Below are positions 25,602 to 34,511 of a stretch of 64,000 nt of DNA, one piece after another. A program made the translations under genes and the position numbers. Position 1 is the stretch's first letter; each line of letters begins with the position of its first letter. Source of the DNA: Bradyrhizobium sp. AZCC 2262 (lineage in GTDB: Bacteria; Pseudomonadota; Alphaproteobacteria; Rhizobiales; Xanthobacteraceae); the NCBI RefSeq assembly GCF_036924535.1, contig NZ_JAZHRT010000001.1, forward strand, positions 3,162,001 to 3,226,000, read 5' to 3'. The notes below the pieces were generated by a model. It was not told the DNA's origin. It searched no databases and saw only the letters and a list, made by a program, of their open reading frames with translations.

Positions 25602-25793
25602 CTAAGAATGCGAATTGCCTGGCACCCCAGAAACAGGAGCGGCGAGAGAGCTATCGGGCCATCTGTTCGGCTCCGCCATCTCCATCGGGTCCAGTTTATC
25701 GCAAAAGACGCACTTCAACTCGGTGCGTCCCGTAAAGCTGGGAGCCGGCACCATCCTCTTACCGCAGTGCAAGCAGCGGGTGACACGGTCCAT
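25602..25793 (-). CDS. Small zinc-ribbon protein
   Basis: 63 residues from ATG 25793. Two CxxC knuckles, CLHC (7-10) and CVFC (28-31), 17 residues apart, should bind one zinc. The tail DPMEMAEPNRWPDSSLAAP is the sort shared by small bradyrhizobial proteins. A TATC-free GGAGGG-like ribosome site precedes the start (GAGGGTCGCG on this strand). Possible nucleic-acid or protein binder; function unknown. Confidence 0.7.
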   Translation of the reverse strand: MDRVTRCLHCGKRMVPAPSFTGRTELKCVFCDKLDPMEMAEPNRWPDSSLAAPVSGVPGNSHS

Positions 25794-25889
25794 CGCGACC
25801 CTCCCTATCATTTCGACCCTAACGAGCAGGGGGAACCTAGGTTCCATTGGGGAGTTGCATATCCGACCGCGTCAGTGAGGAGATTACAA

Positions 25890-26102
25890 ATGCAGGCTGC
25901 GATTGATCGTGTAATGCAAACCTACGTGATGATGGTCAATCTCACGCCGAAACAGGAAAGCGATGTCCGAGCAAAAGTCTCCAGATTTTTGGAAGACAAA
26001 GGCGATGACGAACGCAGGTTAGCAGTTGAAGGCCTCAGGCATCTGTTAGGTCATGCCACGAAGCGCCGTCGCGCGGCTTCAGCTCAAGACTGCGTCGAGT
26101 AG
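25890..26102 (+). CDS. Small helical protein, function unknown
   Basis: 70 residues; ATG 25890 follows GTGAGGAGATTACAA, a good ribosome site. It is helical and charged (KQESDVRAKVSRFLEDKGDD) and ends in KRRRAASAQDCVE. Similar short proteins are common in Bradyrhizobium without assigned role. The divergent zinc-ribbon gene begins 96 bases away. Confidence 0.7.
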   Translation: MQAAIDRVMQTYVMMVNLTPKQESDVRAKVSRFLEDKGDDERRLAVEGLRHLLGHATKRRRAASAQDCVE

Positions 26103-26183
26103 CTCTCGTGGCTGGTAGGGCTTCATTGAGAGAGCGGCCCCGGATTGCGCTTCGCGCCAGATGGTCTTCTACCCCAACCCCGG

Positions 26184-26795
26184 TCAGGAGAACCACTGCC
26201 GTGAGTCCGGGCTCAGGCCTTCATCTGCGAGCGCTCTGACGACCGAAGGCGTCGTCTTCATCCGCGCGAGATAGCCGCTGAGCCGCTTTGGTACTTCGAT
26301 CTCAAACTTGCCAGCCCACATCAGCATCACGACGAGATATGGGTCTGCGATCGTCATCTGATCCCCCACCAAAAATGGCCTGTCGGCAAGCTGCTCAGCG
26401 ACTGTAGCGAAATGCTTGACCAGCAATCGCCGTGCCTTGGCCCGTTCGACCGATGTCGCATCGCGGTGGAAAAACGGTCTGAAGTTTGTGTGGAGTTCGG
26501 TAGTCATGAACGAAGTAGCCTCGAGCGCGCGCCAACGGTCCAGACCGTTTTCGGGAAGCAGCGCCCCGGCCTGATGGGCGATGTAGACAAGAATGGCGAG
26601 ATTTTCGGTAAGGACGGTTCCGTCGTCGAGTTCCAGAGCGGGCAGAAGGCCTTTTGGGTTGATCGTCAGAAAGTCGCGCCCATCTTCGGTCCGCTTGCCA
26701 CGATCGACTCTCATGAGCCTGTATGGAAGTGCCGTCTCGATGAGAGCGATGTGGTCAGCAAAGCTGCAGCCGCCCGGAGCGTAGTAGAGGATCAT
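26184..26795 (-). CDS. Glutathione S-transferase family protein
   Basis: 203 residues. Thioredoxin-like N-domain with YYAPGGCSFADH (Ser11/Cys10 region as in beta-class GstA), cis-Pro region GLLPALELDDG and TENLAILVYIA; helical C-domain with FLVGDQMTIADPYLV (about 140-154), the N-capping box of GSTs. Conjugates or reduces with glutathione; substrate unknown. Confidence 0.92.
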   Translation of the reverse strand: MILYYAPGGCSFADHIALIETALPYRLMRVDRGKRTEDGRDFLTINPKGLLPALELDDGTVLTENLAILVYIAHQAGALLPENGLDRWRALEATSFMTTELHTNFRPFFHRDATSVERAKARRLLVKHFATVAEQLADRPFLVGDQMTIADPYLVVMLMWAGKFEIEVPKRLSGYLARMKTTPSVVRALADEGLSPDSRQWFS

Positions 26796-26973
26796 TAGAG
26801 AGTCTCCCTGAGAGAGAAACTTTGATCCATTGCGAGATAGTTGGCTTGTTGTTTTGCGACCAGTAAGTCACTTTGTCGAGATCGCATAAGCCAGGCGTTT
26901 CCTCGGCGAACCCGAGCACCTCGCCGATGCGGCGGCGGACGCGATCCATTGTCGGCGGCGTCCGGCCAGCTAG

Positions 26974-27351
26974 CTAAGCCGTCGCGCTCTTCATCGTCGA
27001 GGCGATGACCTGTGCCAGCGTCTCCAGCTGGAACGGCTTCTGCAGGGCGGGGCGGTCGCGATATTCATGGGGCAGGCCGGAGGAGCCGTAACCGGTTGCA
27101 AAGATGAACGGGCGGTTGCGCGCCGTGATCAGTTCGGCGACCGGCGTGATCACCTTGCCGTTGACGTTGACGTCGAGAATGGCGAGATCGAATTCGGTCG
27201 ATTGCACCAGCCTGACCGCTTCGCCGATTTCGCCGGCCTCGGCAGCTACGCTGTGGCCCAGCTCTTCCAGCATGTCAGCGACCATCATCCGGATCATGAC
27301 CTCGTCTTCAACGAGGAAAACAGAACAGCCCGCAGGCCGTGTCGCTATCAT
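26974..27351 (-). CDS. Single-domain response regulator
   Basis: 125 residues from ATG 27351, preceded by AAGGATTCCCCTC. Receiver features: acidic pair in FLVEDE (about 13-18), phosphorylation site Asp in LAILDVNVNG (about 56-65), Thr/Ala switch FATGYG and Lys in LQKPFQ. No output domain. The GYGSSGLPHEYRDRPALQKPF style is that of rhizobial receiver proteins often paired with hybrid kinases; no kinase is nearby. Confidence 0.9.
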   Translation of the reverse strand: MIATRPAGCSVFLVEDEVMIRMMVADMLEELGHSVAAEAGEIGEAVRLVQSTEFDLAILDVNVNGKVITPVAELITARNRPFIFATGYGSSGLPHEYRDRPALQKPFQLETLAQVIASTMKSATA

Positions 27352-27619
27352 GAGGGGAATCCTTGCCCTTCCAAGGCCTTGAGGTTCGCAAAAAACACCC
27401 CTTGGTGCAACGTCGACATGAACCGGCATGCTCTAAAACGAAGACTCCTTCAACGAGCGGTGCCCCAACGCCGGGGGAGAGGTAACGGTTCCTGTGGCCG
27501 GAACCAAAATCTTGAGGAAATTCTTCCTTAAGTGTGCGGAGGCTATTACATCTCGACGAAGCCTGAGCCTTGGGAAGTCTGAGCCTTGGACGGGCGGCTG
27601 AGCCCGCCGCGAGACCGCA

Positions 27620-28264
27620 ATGTCGCAAGAACCGCCCGAGAAGATGATGTTTCAGCTCACCCTGCGGCGGCGCGGGATCAGCGACCAGGCGGTGCTGCGC
27701 ACCATGGAAGAGGTGCCGCGGGAGGTTTTCGTGGCGGCTGGCGACCGCAGTCATGCCTATCGCGACAGCGCGCTCGGCATCGCCTGTGGGCAGACCATCA
27801 GCCAGCCCTTCGTGGTGGCCTACATGACCGAGCAGTTGCAGCTGCGGAAGGACCACAAGGTGCTTGAGATCGGTACCGGCTCCGGCTATCAGGCCGCGGT
27901 GCTGTCGCGGCTATGCGCGCATGTCCTGACCATCGAGCGCTACCGGACGCTGGCGAACACGGCCCGCGACCGACTCGAAGCGCTCCGCTATTACAATATC
28001 GAGGTGCTGAACGGCGACGGCTTCGACATTCCGCCCGGCGCCGGCGATTTCGACCGCATCATCGTCACCGCCGCGATGGAGCAGATCCCGGACAAACTGC
28101 AGCAGCGGCTCGAGCCCGGCGGCATCCTGATCGCACCGGTCGGCCCGCATCACGGCACCCAGACGCTGGTCAGGCTGACCAGGAAGGATAGCGGTTTCGA
28201 GCGCAAGGAATTGGTCGATGTCCGCTTCGTCCCGGCCCTGCCGGGAATTGCGCGCGAGCTGTAG
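27620..28264 (+). CDS. pcm: Protein-L-isoaspartate O-methyltransferase
   Basis: 214 residues. Repairs isoaspartyl residues with S-adenosylmethionine. Motifs: [17 protein letters not shown] (57-73), SAM-binding [15 protein letters not shown] (81-95) and GGILIAPVG. It is followed by an nlpD-like gene, the common pcm-nlpD order. The surE gene that usually precedes pcm is not here. Confidence 0.96.
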   Translation: MSQEPPEKMMFQLTLRRRGISDQAVLRTMEEVPREVFVAAGDRSHAYRDSALGIACGQTISQPFVVAYMTEQLQLRKDHKVLEIGTGSGYQAAVLSRLCAHVLTIERYRTLANTARDRLEALRYYNIEVLNGDGFDIPPGAGDFDRIIVTAAMEQIPDKLQQRLEPGGILIAPVGPHHGTQTLVRLTRKDSGFERKELVDVRFVPALPGIAREL

Positions 28265-28373
28265 AAACCCGGATTGGCGGTTCCCGCCAACATCTTATTC
28301 CAAGGGTTAAGCGGTTATTTACTCGGCAGGTGTTTACTCAAAACAGTATTTTGTTGCGTACGAGTGAGTAACC

Positions 28374-29750
28374 ATGTCCCGTGTCGCCGAGTTGCTTCGC
28401 TCGCGTCGGGTGCCGCAGGTCGCGGTGCTGGCGCTGATGTCGGTCGGCTTTGCCGGCTGCAGCGCCGATATGCAGACGCGCTTATCCGATGGCTTCTCCA
28501 ATCCCTTTGCCTCGCAGCCCGAAGCCACCGGTTCGGTACGCTCGCCCGCCGTCGAACGCCGCGAGCCGCCGCAATACGCCCGGCCGCAGGCGTCCTCCGC
28601 GCCGCAATACCAGTCCCAGCCCTTGCCGGCACCTGCCGTCGCTGCACCGCACGCTTATCCCGCCAGTTCGGGCGGGGTGTCGGGAGGGGGGCGCGGGATT
28701 TCGTCCTACGCACCGCCGTCCCGGCCACCCATCGAGACCACGGCCACGGTACCGCCGCGCTCGGTCGCGGCCGCGCGCCCGGTTGCGCCGAACGGCACCA
28801 CGATCATCGTCGGCACCAGTGACACGCTCGACCTTCTGGCGAAGCGGTACAACGTTTCAGCCGCCGCGATCCTGCAGGCCAATGGCTATAAAGGCCCGCG
28901 CGTGCTGTCGCCCGGCCAGCAACTGATCATTCCGCGGCAGACGGCGGTGGCTGCGTCCGCTCCGTCGCTCGCGCCCCCGGTCAGCAAACCGGTTGCCGCT
29001 GCGGCCGCACCGTCGAGCGTCCATATCGTCAATCGCGGCGATACGCTGATGGGCATCGCGCGCCGGAACCATGTCCCGGTTGGCGAGCTCGCCAGGGCCA
29101 ATAATCTCGATCAGTCCGCCAAGCTCAGCCTCGGCATGAAGCTGACCGTGCCCGGCTCGAAGTCCGCGGCCGTTGCGCCAGCGGCGCAGCCCGTCGCCGC
29201 CGCAGTACCTGCCCCGTCGGTGGCCCCGGTTGCGGCGTCGTCCACCAAGATGGCCGCCGCCGGCGGACCGCCGCAGGCCGCGCGGCTGGCCTCCGCCACC
29301 ACGAATGTCACGGAAGAAAAGCCCGTCGTCGAGCAAGCTTCCATCAAGCCCAGCGAAGCCACCGGCGCGCTGCCGACCTTCCGCTGGCCGGTGCGCGGCA
29401 AGGTGATCACGAGCTACGGCGCCAAGACCAACGGCAAATCGAATGACGGAATCAACCTGGCGGTGCCGGAAGGCACGCCGGTGAAAGCTGCGGAAGATGG
29501 CGTGGTCGCCTATTCCGGCAACGAGCTCAAGGGTTACGGCAATCTGGTTCTGGTGCGGCACTCCAACGGTTACGTCACCGCATATGCCCATGCGAGTGAA
29601 CTGATGGTAAAGCGCGGCGATACGATCAAGCGCGGCCAGATCATTGCCAAATCGGGTCAATCGGGTGAGGTGGGGTCGCCGCAGCTCCACTTCGAGATCC
29701 GCAAAGGATCTTCTCCGGTTGACCCGCTTCAATTCCTGAACGGGGCGTGA
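28374..29750 (+). CDS. nlpD: NlpD-like lipoprotein with two LysM domains and a degenerate M23 domain
   Basis: 458 residues. Lipobox GFAGC with Cys29 as lipid site. A Pro/Ser/Ala-rich stretch (35-135), LysM one (about 142-187, TLDLLAKRYNVSAAAILQAN), LysM two (about 219-263, TLMGIARRNHVPVGELARAN), then an M23 domain (about 345-455). The M23 zinc ligands are incomplete: the HxxxD place reads NDGINLAVP, while LHFEIRKG keeps one histidine. Proteins of this kind activate cell-wall amidases instead of cutting peptidoglycan. ATG 28374 chosen. Confidence 0.9.
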   Translation: MSRVAELLRSRRVPQVAVLALMSVGFAGCSADMQTRLSDGFSNPFASQPEATGSVRSPAVERREPPQYARPQASSAPQYQSQPLPAPAVAAPHAYPASSGGVSGGGRGISSYAPPSRPPIETTATVPPRSVAAARPVAPNGTTIIVGTSDTLDLLAKRYNVSAAAILQANGYKGPRVLSPGQQLIIPRQTAVAASAPSLAPPVSKPVAAAAAPSSVHIVNRGDTLMGIARRNHVPVGELARANNLDQSAKLSLGMKLTVPGSKSAAVAPAAQPVAAAVPAPSVAPVAASSTKMAAAGGPPQAARLASATTNVTEEKPVVEQASIKPSEATGALPTFRWPVRGKVITSYGAKTNGKSNDGINLAVPEGTPVKAAEDGVVAYSGNELKGYGNLVLVRHSNGYVTAYAHASELMVKRGDTIKRGQIIAKSGQSGEVGSPQLHFEIRKGSSPVDPLQFLNGA

Positions 29751-29763
29751 CGGCGCAGCGCGC

Positions 29764-29852
29764 GTAGCCCGGATGAAGCGTAGCGAAATCCGGGGCCGGT
29801 CCTTCAACGGCCCAGACTGACCCCGGATTGCGCCACGCTTCATCCGGGCTAC
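29764..29852. repeat. REP-like palindrome, family A
   Basis: Arms beginning GTAGCCCGGATGAAGCGTAG and ending CATCCGGGCTAC pair over about 30 bases with a few changes from the copy at 14631. It lies between the convergent nlpD-like and DUF815 genes. Confidence 0.85.
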
Positions 29853-29865
29853 GGGTTCGCTACAC

Positions 29866-30846
29866 CTACTTCCCTGAAAGCCTGACGCCCAGCCGTCCCG
29901 CCAGTTCCTGCGTGAACTGCCAGGCCACGCGGCCCGAACGCGACCCGCGCGTGGTCGACCATTCCAGCGCCTCGCGCTCCAGCGCTTCGTCAGCCATCTT
30001 GATGCCGTAATGGCCGCAATAGCCGCGTACCATAGCGAGGTATTCGTCCTGGCTGCAGCGGTGGAAGCCGAGCCAGAGACCAAACCGATCCGACAGCGAC
30101 ACCTTCTCCTCGACCGCTTCGCCCGGGTTGATCGCGGTCGAGCGTTCGTTCTCGATCATCTCGCGCGCCAGCAGGTGCCGCCGGTTCGAGGTGGCATAGA
30201 GGATGACGTTGTCGGGACGTCCCTCGATACCGCCTTCCAGCACCGCCTTCAGCGATTTGTAGGAGGCATCGTTGCCGTCGAAGGAGAGATCGTCGCAGAA
30301 CACGATGAAGCGGAAATCGGAGCTGCGTAAGAGATCCATCAGGCCGGGCAGGCTCTCGATGTCCTCGCGGTGGATCTCGATCAGCTTCAGCCGGTCGGCC
30401 GGTTTGCGGTCGATGTTGATATTGGCGTGAGTGGCCTTCACCAGCGACGACTTGCCCATGCCGCGCGCGCCCCACAGCAGCGCGTTGTTCGCGGGCAGCC
30501 CGTCGGCAAAGCGCTCGGTGTTTTCGATCAGGATGTCGCGCATCCGGTCGATGCCCTTGAGCAGGCCAAGGTCGACGCGGCTGACGCGCGGCACCGGTGA
30601 AAGCCGTCCGTCCGGATGCCAGACAAAGGCGTCGGCAGAGCCGAACGACTCGAGGGTCCCGACCGGGGAGGCCGCGGAAAGGTGGCCGGCGATGGCTTCC
30701 AGCGCGGTCGCAATCCGCTCGGCGGTGGCGCCGTTGAGCGCATCTGCCGGACGTTTTGTCGCGGTTTTTGCAAGGGCTCGCGAGGCAGCCCTGGGGGCGG
30801 CGCGAGCCGGTGTTTGAGCCGCAGTTTTCTTGGCTTTTTTCGACAT
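29866..30846 (-). CDS. AAA+ ATPase, DUF815 family
   Basis: 326 residues from ATG 30846; the frame extends to 30930 without a ribosome site. A Lys/Ala-rich, disordered head (1-45) is followed by the ATPase: Walker A WGARGMGKSSLVKATH, Walker B FIVFCDDLSFD, sensor region ILYATSNRRHLL, and a C-terminal lid ending LAGRLGVRLSGK. DUF815 proteins are conserved next to yajC-secDF in many Rhizobiales, with no established function. Confidence 0.9.
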   Translation of the reverse strand: MSKKAKKTAAQTPARAAPRAASRALAKTATKRPADALNGATAERIATALEAIAGHLSAASPVGTLESFGSADAFVWHPDGRLSPVPRVSRVDLGLLKGIDRMRDILIENTERFADGLPANNALLWGARGMGKSSLVKATHANINIDRKPADRLKLIEIHREDIESLPGLMDLLRSSDFRFIVFCDDLSFDGNDASYKSLKAVLEGGIEGRPDNVILYATSNRRHLLAREMIENERSTAINPGEAVEEKVSLSDRFGLWLGFHRCSQDEYLAMVRGYCGHYGIKMADEALEREALEWSTTRGSRSGRVAWQFTQELAGRLGVRLSGK

Positions 30847-31041
30847 TTTCGGAGTTCCTGACCGCGCAGCCTTAACGGGCCTTGGAAGGTCCCGCAAGCG
30901 GCCTAAATGAGAGGTCCGGCCACGTTGCAATTAGGCCCGCCGCCGCTATAGTCCGCGCGAATTTGCCCGGACCGGCGATTTGCCCCAAGGCGCTAAGCCC
31001 AGGCATGGCCGGTTCTTTTCCGTCTCACGAGGATTGTTCGA

Positions 31042-31404
31042 ATGCTGATAACCCCTGCGTACGCCCAGGCCGCAGCCGGCGGCGATGCCAACAGCATGTT
31101 GATGTCGCTGCTGCCGTTCGCGCTGATCTTCGTCATCATGTATTTCCTGATTCTGCGCCCGCAGCAGAAGAAGGTGAAGGATCACGCCGAACTGGTCAAA
31201 AACATCCGCCGCGGCGACACGGTGATTACTTCGGGTGGTCTGGTCGGCAAGGTGACCAAGGTGGTCGATGACGACCAGATCGAGTTCGAGATTTCGGACG
31301 GCGTCCGCGTGCGGCAGATGCGGCAGATGATTTCGGGCGTCCGCACCAAGGGCGAGCCGGCCAAGGAAAAGAGTGAGGCCAAGGACGAGACGTCCGCGAG
31401 CTGA
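31042..31404 (+). CDS. yajC: Sec translocon accessory subunit YajC
   Basis: 120 residues. One membrane segment (about 18-38, LMSLLPFALIFVIMYFLIL) followed by RPQQKKVKDH, the family signature, and a small beta domain (RRGDTVITSGGLVGKVTKV). Part of the SecDF-YajC complex that helps protein export. 54 bases before secD. Confidence 0.96.
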   Translation: MLITPAYAQAAAGGDANSMLMSLLPFALIFVIMYFLILRPQQKKVKDHAELVKNIRRGDTVITSGGLVGKVTKVVDDDQIEFEISDGVRVRQMRQMISGVRTKGEPAKEKSEAKDETSAS

Positions 31405-31458
31405 GTTTTCCGCGCCGCTTCCCGCGGCGCATTTTCCTGGATCTGACGGGTCTACTCG

Positions 31459-33057
31459 ATGTTGTATTTCACGCGGTGGAAGGCGCTGGCGATCATTCTG
31501 ACCGCGCTTGTGGTCTGCCTGTTCGCGGTTCCGAATTTCTTTCCCCAGGAGCGGGTGAAGACCTGGCCGGCGTGGGCACAGCGGCACATCGTGCTCGGCC
31601 TCGATTTGCAGGGTGGTTCGTACCTGCTGCTCGAAGTCGATTCCAACTACGTGAAGAAGGAAAAGCTCGATCAGGTGCGCGACGAAGTTCGTCGCGTGCT
31701 GCGTGAGGCCAAGATTGGCTATACCGGCCTTTCCTCGCGCGCCGACGCGGTCGAGGTCCGCGTCAAGGACAGCGACCTGCAGGCGGCGCTTCCCAAGCTG
31801 CGTGAACTGTCGCAGCCGCTGGGCGGTTTGCTTGGCTCCTCAGGGCAGCGCAGCCTCGAAGTCTCGGATGCCGGCGGCGGGCTGATCCGTCTCACGGTTC
31901 CGCAAGCCGCCATTACCGAACGCATCCGGCAAACCATCGAACAATCGATCCAGATCGTCGAGCGCCGCATCAACCAACTCGGCACCGTCGAACCCTTGAT
32001 CCAGCGGCAGGGCACCGACCGCATTCTGGTTCAGGTGCCGGGCTTGCAGGATCCGACGGAGTTAAAACGCATCCTTGGCCAGACCGCCAAGATGGAATTC
32101 CGCATGGTCGATTCGTCGGTGTCGCCGGATCAGGCGCAACGGGGAAGCGTGCCGGCCGATTCGGAAATCCTGATGAGCGAGCAATCGCCCAAGGTGCCCT
32201 ACGTCATCAAGAAGCAGGTGCTGGTTTCCGGCGGCGACCTCACGGATGCGCAGCCGGGCTTCGACCAGCGCACCAATGAACCGATCGTCAACTTCAAATT
32301 CAACAGTTCGGGCTCGCGCAAATTCGCGCAGGCGACGTCGGAGAATGTCGGGCTGCCGTTTGCCATCATCCTCGATAACAAGGTGATCTCCGCGCCTGTG
32401 ATCCGCGAGCCGATCACCGGCGGGCAGGGGCAGATTTCCGGCAGCTTTACCGTGCAGTCGGCGAACGAACTTGCGCTGCTGCTGCGGGCCGGCGCGCTGC
32501 CGGCGCCGCTGACCGTGATCGAGGAGCGTACCGTCGGTCCGGGCCTCGGCCAGGATTCGATCGAGAAGGGCGAACTGGCGGCCTATGTCGGCTCGATCAT
32601 GGTCATCGTGTTCATGCTGGTGACCTATCGCCTGTTCGGCGTATTCGCCAACATCGCGGTCGCCATCAACGTCGCGATGATCTTCGGCATCCTGTCGCTG
32701 CTCAACGCCACGCTGACGCTACCCGGCATCGCCGGCATCGTGCTGACGGTGGGTATTGCGGTCGACTCCAACGTGCTGATCTATGAACGCATCCGCGAGG
32801 AGCTGCGCGGCGGCCGTAATGCGATTTCGGCGATCGACGCCGGCTTCAGGCGCGCGCTGTCGACCATTCTGGACTCCAACATCACCACCTTCATCGCCGC
32901 CGCGGTGCTGTTCTATATCGGCACCGGCCCGGTGCGCGGCTTCGCCGTTACGCTCGGCATTGGCATCATTACTACAGTCTTCACCGCCTTTACCCTCACC
33001 AGCCTGATCGTCGCCGGCTGGGTGCGATGGAAACGGCCGAAGACCGTGCCGATCTAG
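31459..33057 (+). CDS. secD: Protein translocase subunit SecD
   Basis: 532 residues. First membrane segment about 7-25, then GLDLQGGSYLLLEVD, the periplasmic P1 domain (to about 330), and five further membrane segments from about 375 on with GIAVDSNVLIYERIREELR, the conserved motif of transmembrane helix four. Uses the proton gradient to pull secreted proteins out of SecYEG. SecF begins 11 bases downstream. Confidence 0.97.
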   Translation: MLYFTRWKALAIILTALVVCLFAVPNFFPQERVKTWPAWAQRHIVLGLDLQGGSYLLLEVDSNYVKKEKLDQVRDEVRRVLREAKIGYTGLSSRADAVEVRVKDSDLQAALPKLRELSQPLGGLLGSSGQRSLEVSDAGGGLIRLTVPQAAITERIRQTIEQSIQIVERRINQLGTVEPLIQRQGTDRILVQVPGLQDPTELKRILGQTAKMEFRMVDSSVSPDQAQRGSVPADSEILMSEQSPKVPYVIKKQVLVSGGDLTDAQPGFDQRTNEPIVNFKFNSSGSRKFAQATSENVGLPFAIILDNKVISAPVIREPITGGQGQISGSFTVQSANELALLLRAGALPAPLTVIEERTVGPGLGQDSIEKGELAAYVGSIMVIVFMLVTYRLFGVFANIAVAINVAMIFGILSLLNATLTLPGIAGIVLTVGIAVDSNVLIYERIREELRGGRNAISAIDAGFRRALSTILDSNITTFIAAAVLFYIGTGPVRGFAVTLGIGIITTVFTAFTLTSLIVAGWVRWKRPKTVPI

Positions 33058-33068
33058 GAATCTCACTC

Positions 33069-34070
33069 GTGACTCAATACGTTCTCATTGGGCTTGGCAT
33101 TCTGATCGCCGTGCTGACCGTGGTCGCCGCGCTCGATCTGCTGCCGCCGCTGCGCATCGTTCCCGACGATACGCATTTCGATTTCACCCGCTTTCGCCGC
33201 ATCAGCTTTCCGATATCGGCGGCGCTTTCGATTCTGGCGATCGTGCTGTTCTTCACCCACGGGCTGAATTTCGGCATCGACTTCAGGGGCGGCACGCTCC
33301 TGGAGGTGCAGAACAAGTCCGGCCCCGCCGATATCGGTGCGATGCGCGCGACACTGAGCACGCTTGGGCTCGGAGACATCCAGTTGCAGCAGTTCGGCGG
33401 TCCGAACGACGTGCTGATCCGGGTGGCTGAGCAGCCGGGCGGCGACGCCGCGCAGCAGCAGGCCGTGCAGAAGGTTCGCGGCGCGCTCGGCGACACCGTC
33501 GAATATCGCCGCGTCGAGGTGGTGGGGCCGCGCGTTTCCGGCGAACTCCTGGCCTACGGCATGCTCGGCCTGATGCTCGCGATCTTCTCGATCCTGATCT
33601 ATCTCTGGTTCCGGTTCGAATGGCAGTTCGCCTTGGGCGCCATGATCGCCAACGTCCACGACATCGTGCTGACGATCGGCTTCATGTCGATCACCCAGGT
33701 TGATTTCGACCTCACCAGCATCGCGGCGCTGTTGACCATTCTCGGCTACTCCCTGAACGATACGGTCGTGATCTACGACCGCATCCGGGAAATGCTGCGG
33801 CGGTACAAGAAAATGCCGATGCCGCAACTGCTGAACGAATCCATCAATTCGACATTGTCGCGCTCGATCATCACCCACGTCACCGTGACGCTGGCCTTGC
33901 TGGCCCTGCTGCTGTTCGGCGGCCATGCGATCCACAGCTTCACGGCGGTGATGATGTTCGGCGTGGTGCTGGTCGGCACCTACACCTCGATCTTCATCGC
34001 CGCGCCGATCCTGATCTATCTCGGCGTCGGTGAGCACCGCGACGCGCCGGATAAGCCTGCGAAGAAGTAA
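33069..34070 (+). CDS. secF: Protein translocase subunit SecF
   Basis: 333 residues if begun at GTG 33069, which follows AGGAATCTCACTC; an ATG at 33027 would overlap secD by 31 bases. First membrane segment about 8-26, FGIDFRGGTLLEV, periplasmic domain, then five membrane segments with GYSLNDTVVIYDRIRE and the C-terminal INSTLSRSIITHVTV. Partner of SecD. Confidence 0.96.
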   Translation: MTQYVLIGLGILIAVLTVVAALDLLPPLRIVPDDTHFDFTRFRRISFPISAALSILAIVLFFTHGLNFGIDFRGGTLLEVQNKSGPADIGAMRATLSTLGLGDIQLQQFGGPNDVLIRVAEQPGGDAAQQQAVQKVRGALGDTVEYRRVEVVGPRVSGELLAYGMLGLMLAIFSILIYLWFRFEWQFALGAMIANVHDIVLTIGFMSITQVDFDLTSIAALLTILGYSLNDTVVIYDRIREMLRRYKKMPMPQLLNESINSTLSRSIITHVTVTLALLALLLFGGHAIHSFTAVMMFGVVLVGTYTSIFIAAPILIYLGVGEHRDAPDKPAKK

Positions 34071-34074
34071 GTCG

Positions 34075-34119
34075 GCATGATCCCGGAAAGTGGGAACCGG
34101 TTTTCGGAAAAGATCATGC
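34075..34119. repeat. Palindromic repeat, family D, forming a gene leader
   Basis: GCATGATC (34075-34082) and GATCATGC (34112-34119) frame GGGAACCGGTTTTC. I know this type of element as very common between genes in Rhizobiales. Its last ATG (34116) is the likely start codon of the next gene. Confidence 0.7.
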
Positions 34120-34511
34120 CAAATCGAACAACTACATCCTCGGACGCTCCCCATCTTCCGAGGTCGGCGCCGATCGAAGCCTACGGCAAGGGTGGCTTCG
34201 CCTTCGCCGACATGTCGCACCGCGGCTCGCTATTGTGCCTGCCGGACGGGATATGGGCCTGGCCGGTGACGAAACCGGCCGAGATCGACGAATATTCGCT
34301 TGCGCGCGTGTTCAAGGCCGCCAATTCCATCGACACGCTGATCATCGGCACCGGCACGGAAGTCTGGATGCCGCCGACAATCCTGCGCGAGGCGCTGCGT
34401 ACGGTCAGGGTCGTGCTGGACCCGATGCAGACGGGACCTGCCATCCGCACCTACAACATCATGCTGGGCGAGCGCCGGCGCGTCGCGGCGGCGCTGATCG
34501 CAGTGCCATGA
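34116..34511 (+). CDS. Mth938-like domain protein (NDUFAF3 family, DUF498)
   Basis: 131 residues from ATG 34116, or 144 from 34077; both starts lie within a palindromic repeat. Core: IEAYGKGGFAFADMSHRGSL, DTLIIGTGTEVWMPP and VVLDPMQTGPAIRTYNIML, the conserved pieces of the DUF498/Mth938 family that includes human NDUFAF3, a complex I assembly factor. The position behind secF is conserved in alphaproteobacteria. Its stop overlaps the start of the next gene (ATGA at 34508-34511). Confidence 0.88.
   Translation: MPNRTTTSSDAPHLPRSAPIEAYGKGGFAFADMSHRGSLLCLPDGIWAWPVTKPAEIDEYSLARVFKAANSIDTLIIGTGTEVWMPPTILREALRTVRVVLDPMQTGPAIRTYNIMLGERRRVAAALIAVP

Noticed and set aside
26755..26949. 64-codon minus-strand frame upstream of the GST gene
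   Set aside because: No ribosome site and overlaps the GST start; could be a remnant but nothing is recognisable.
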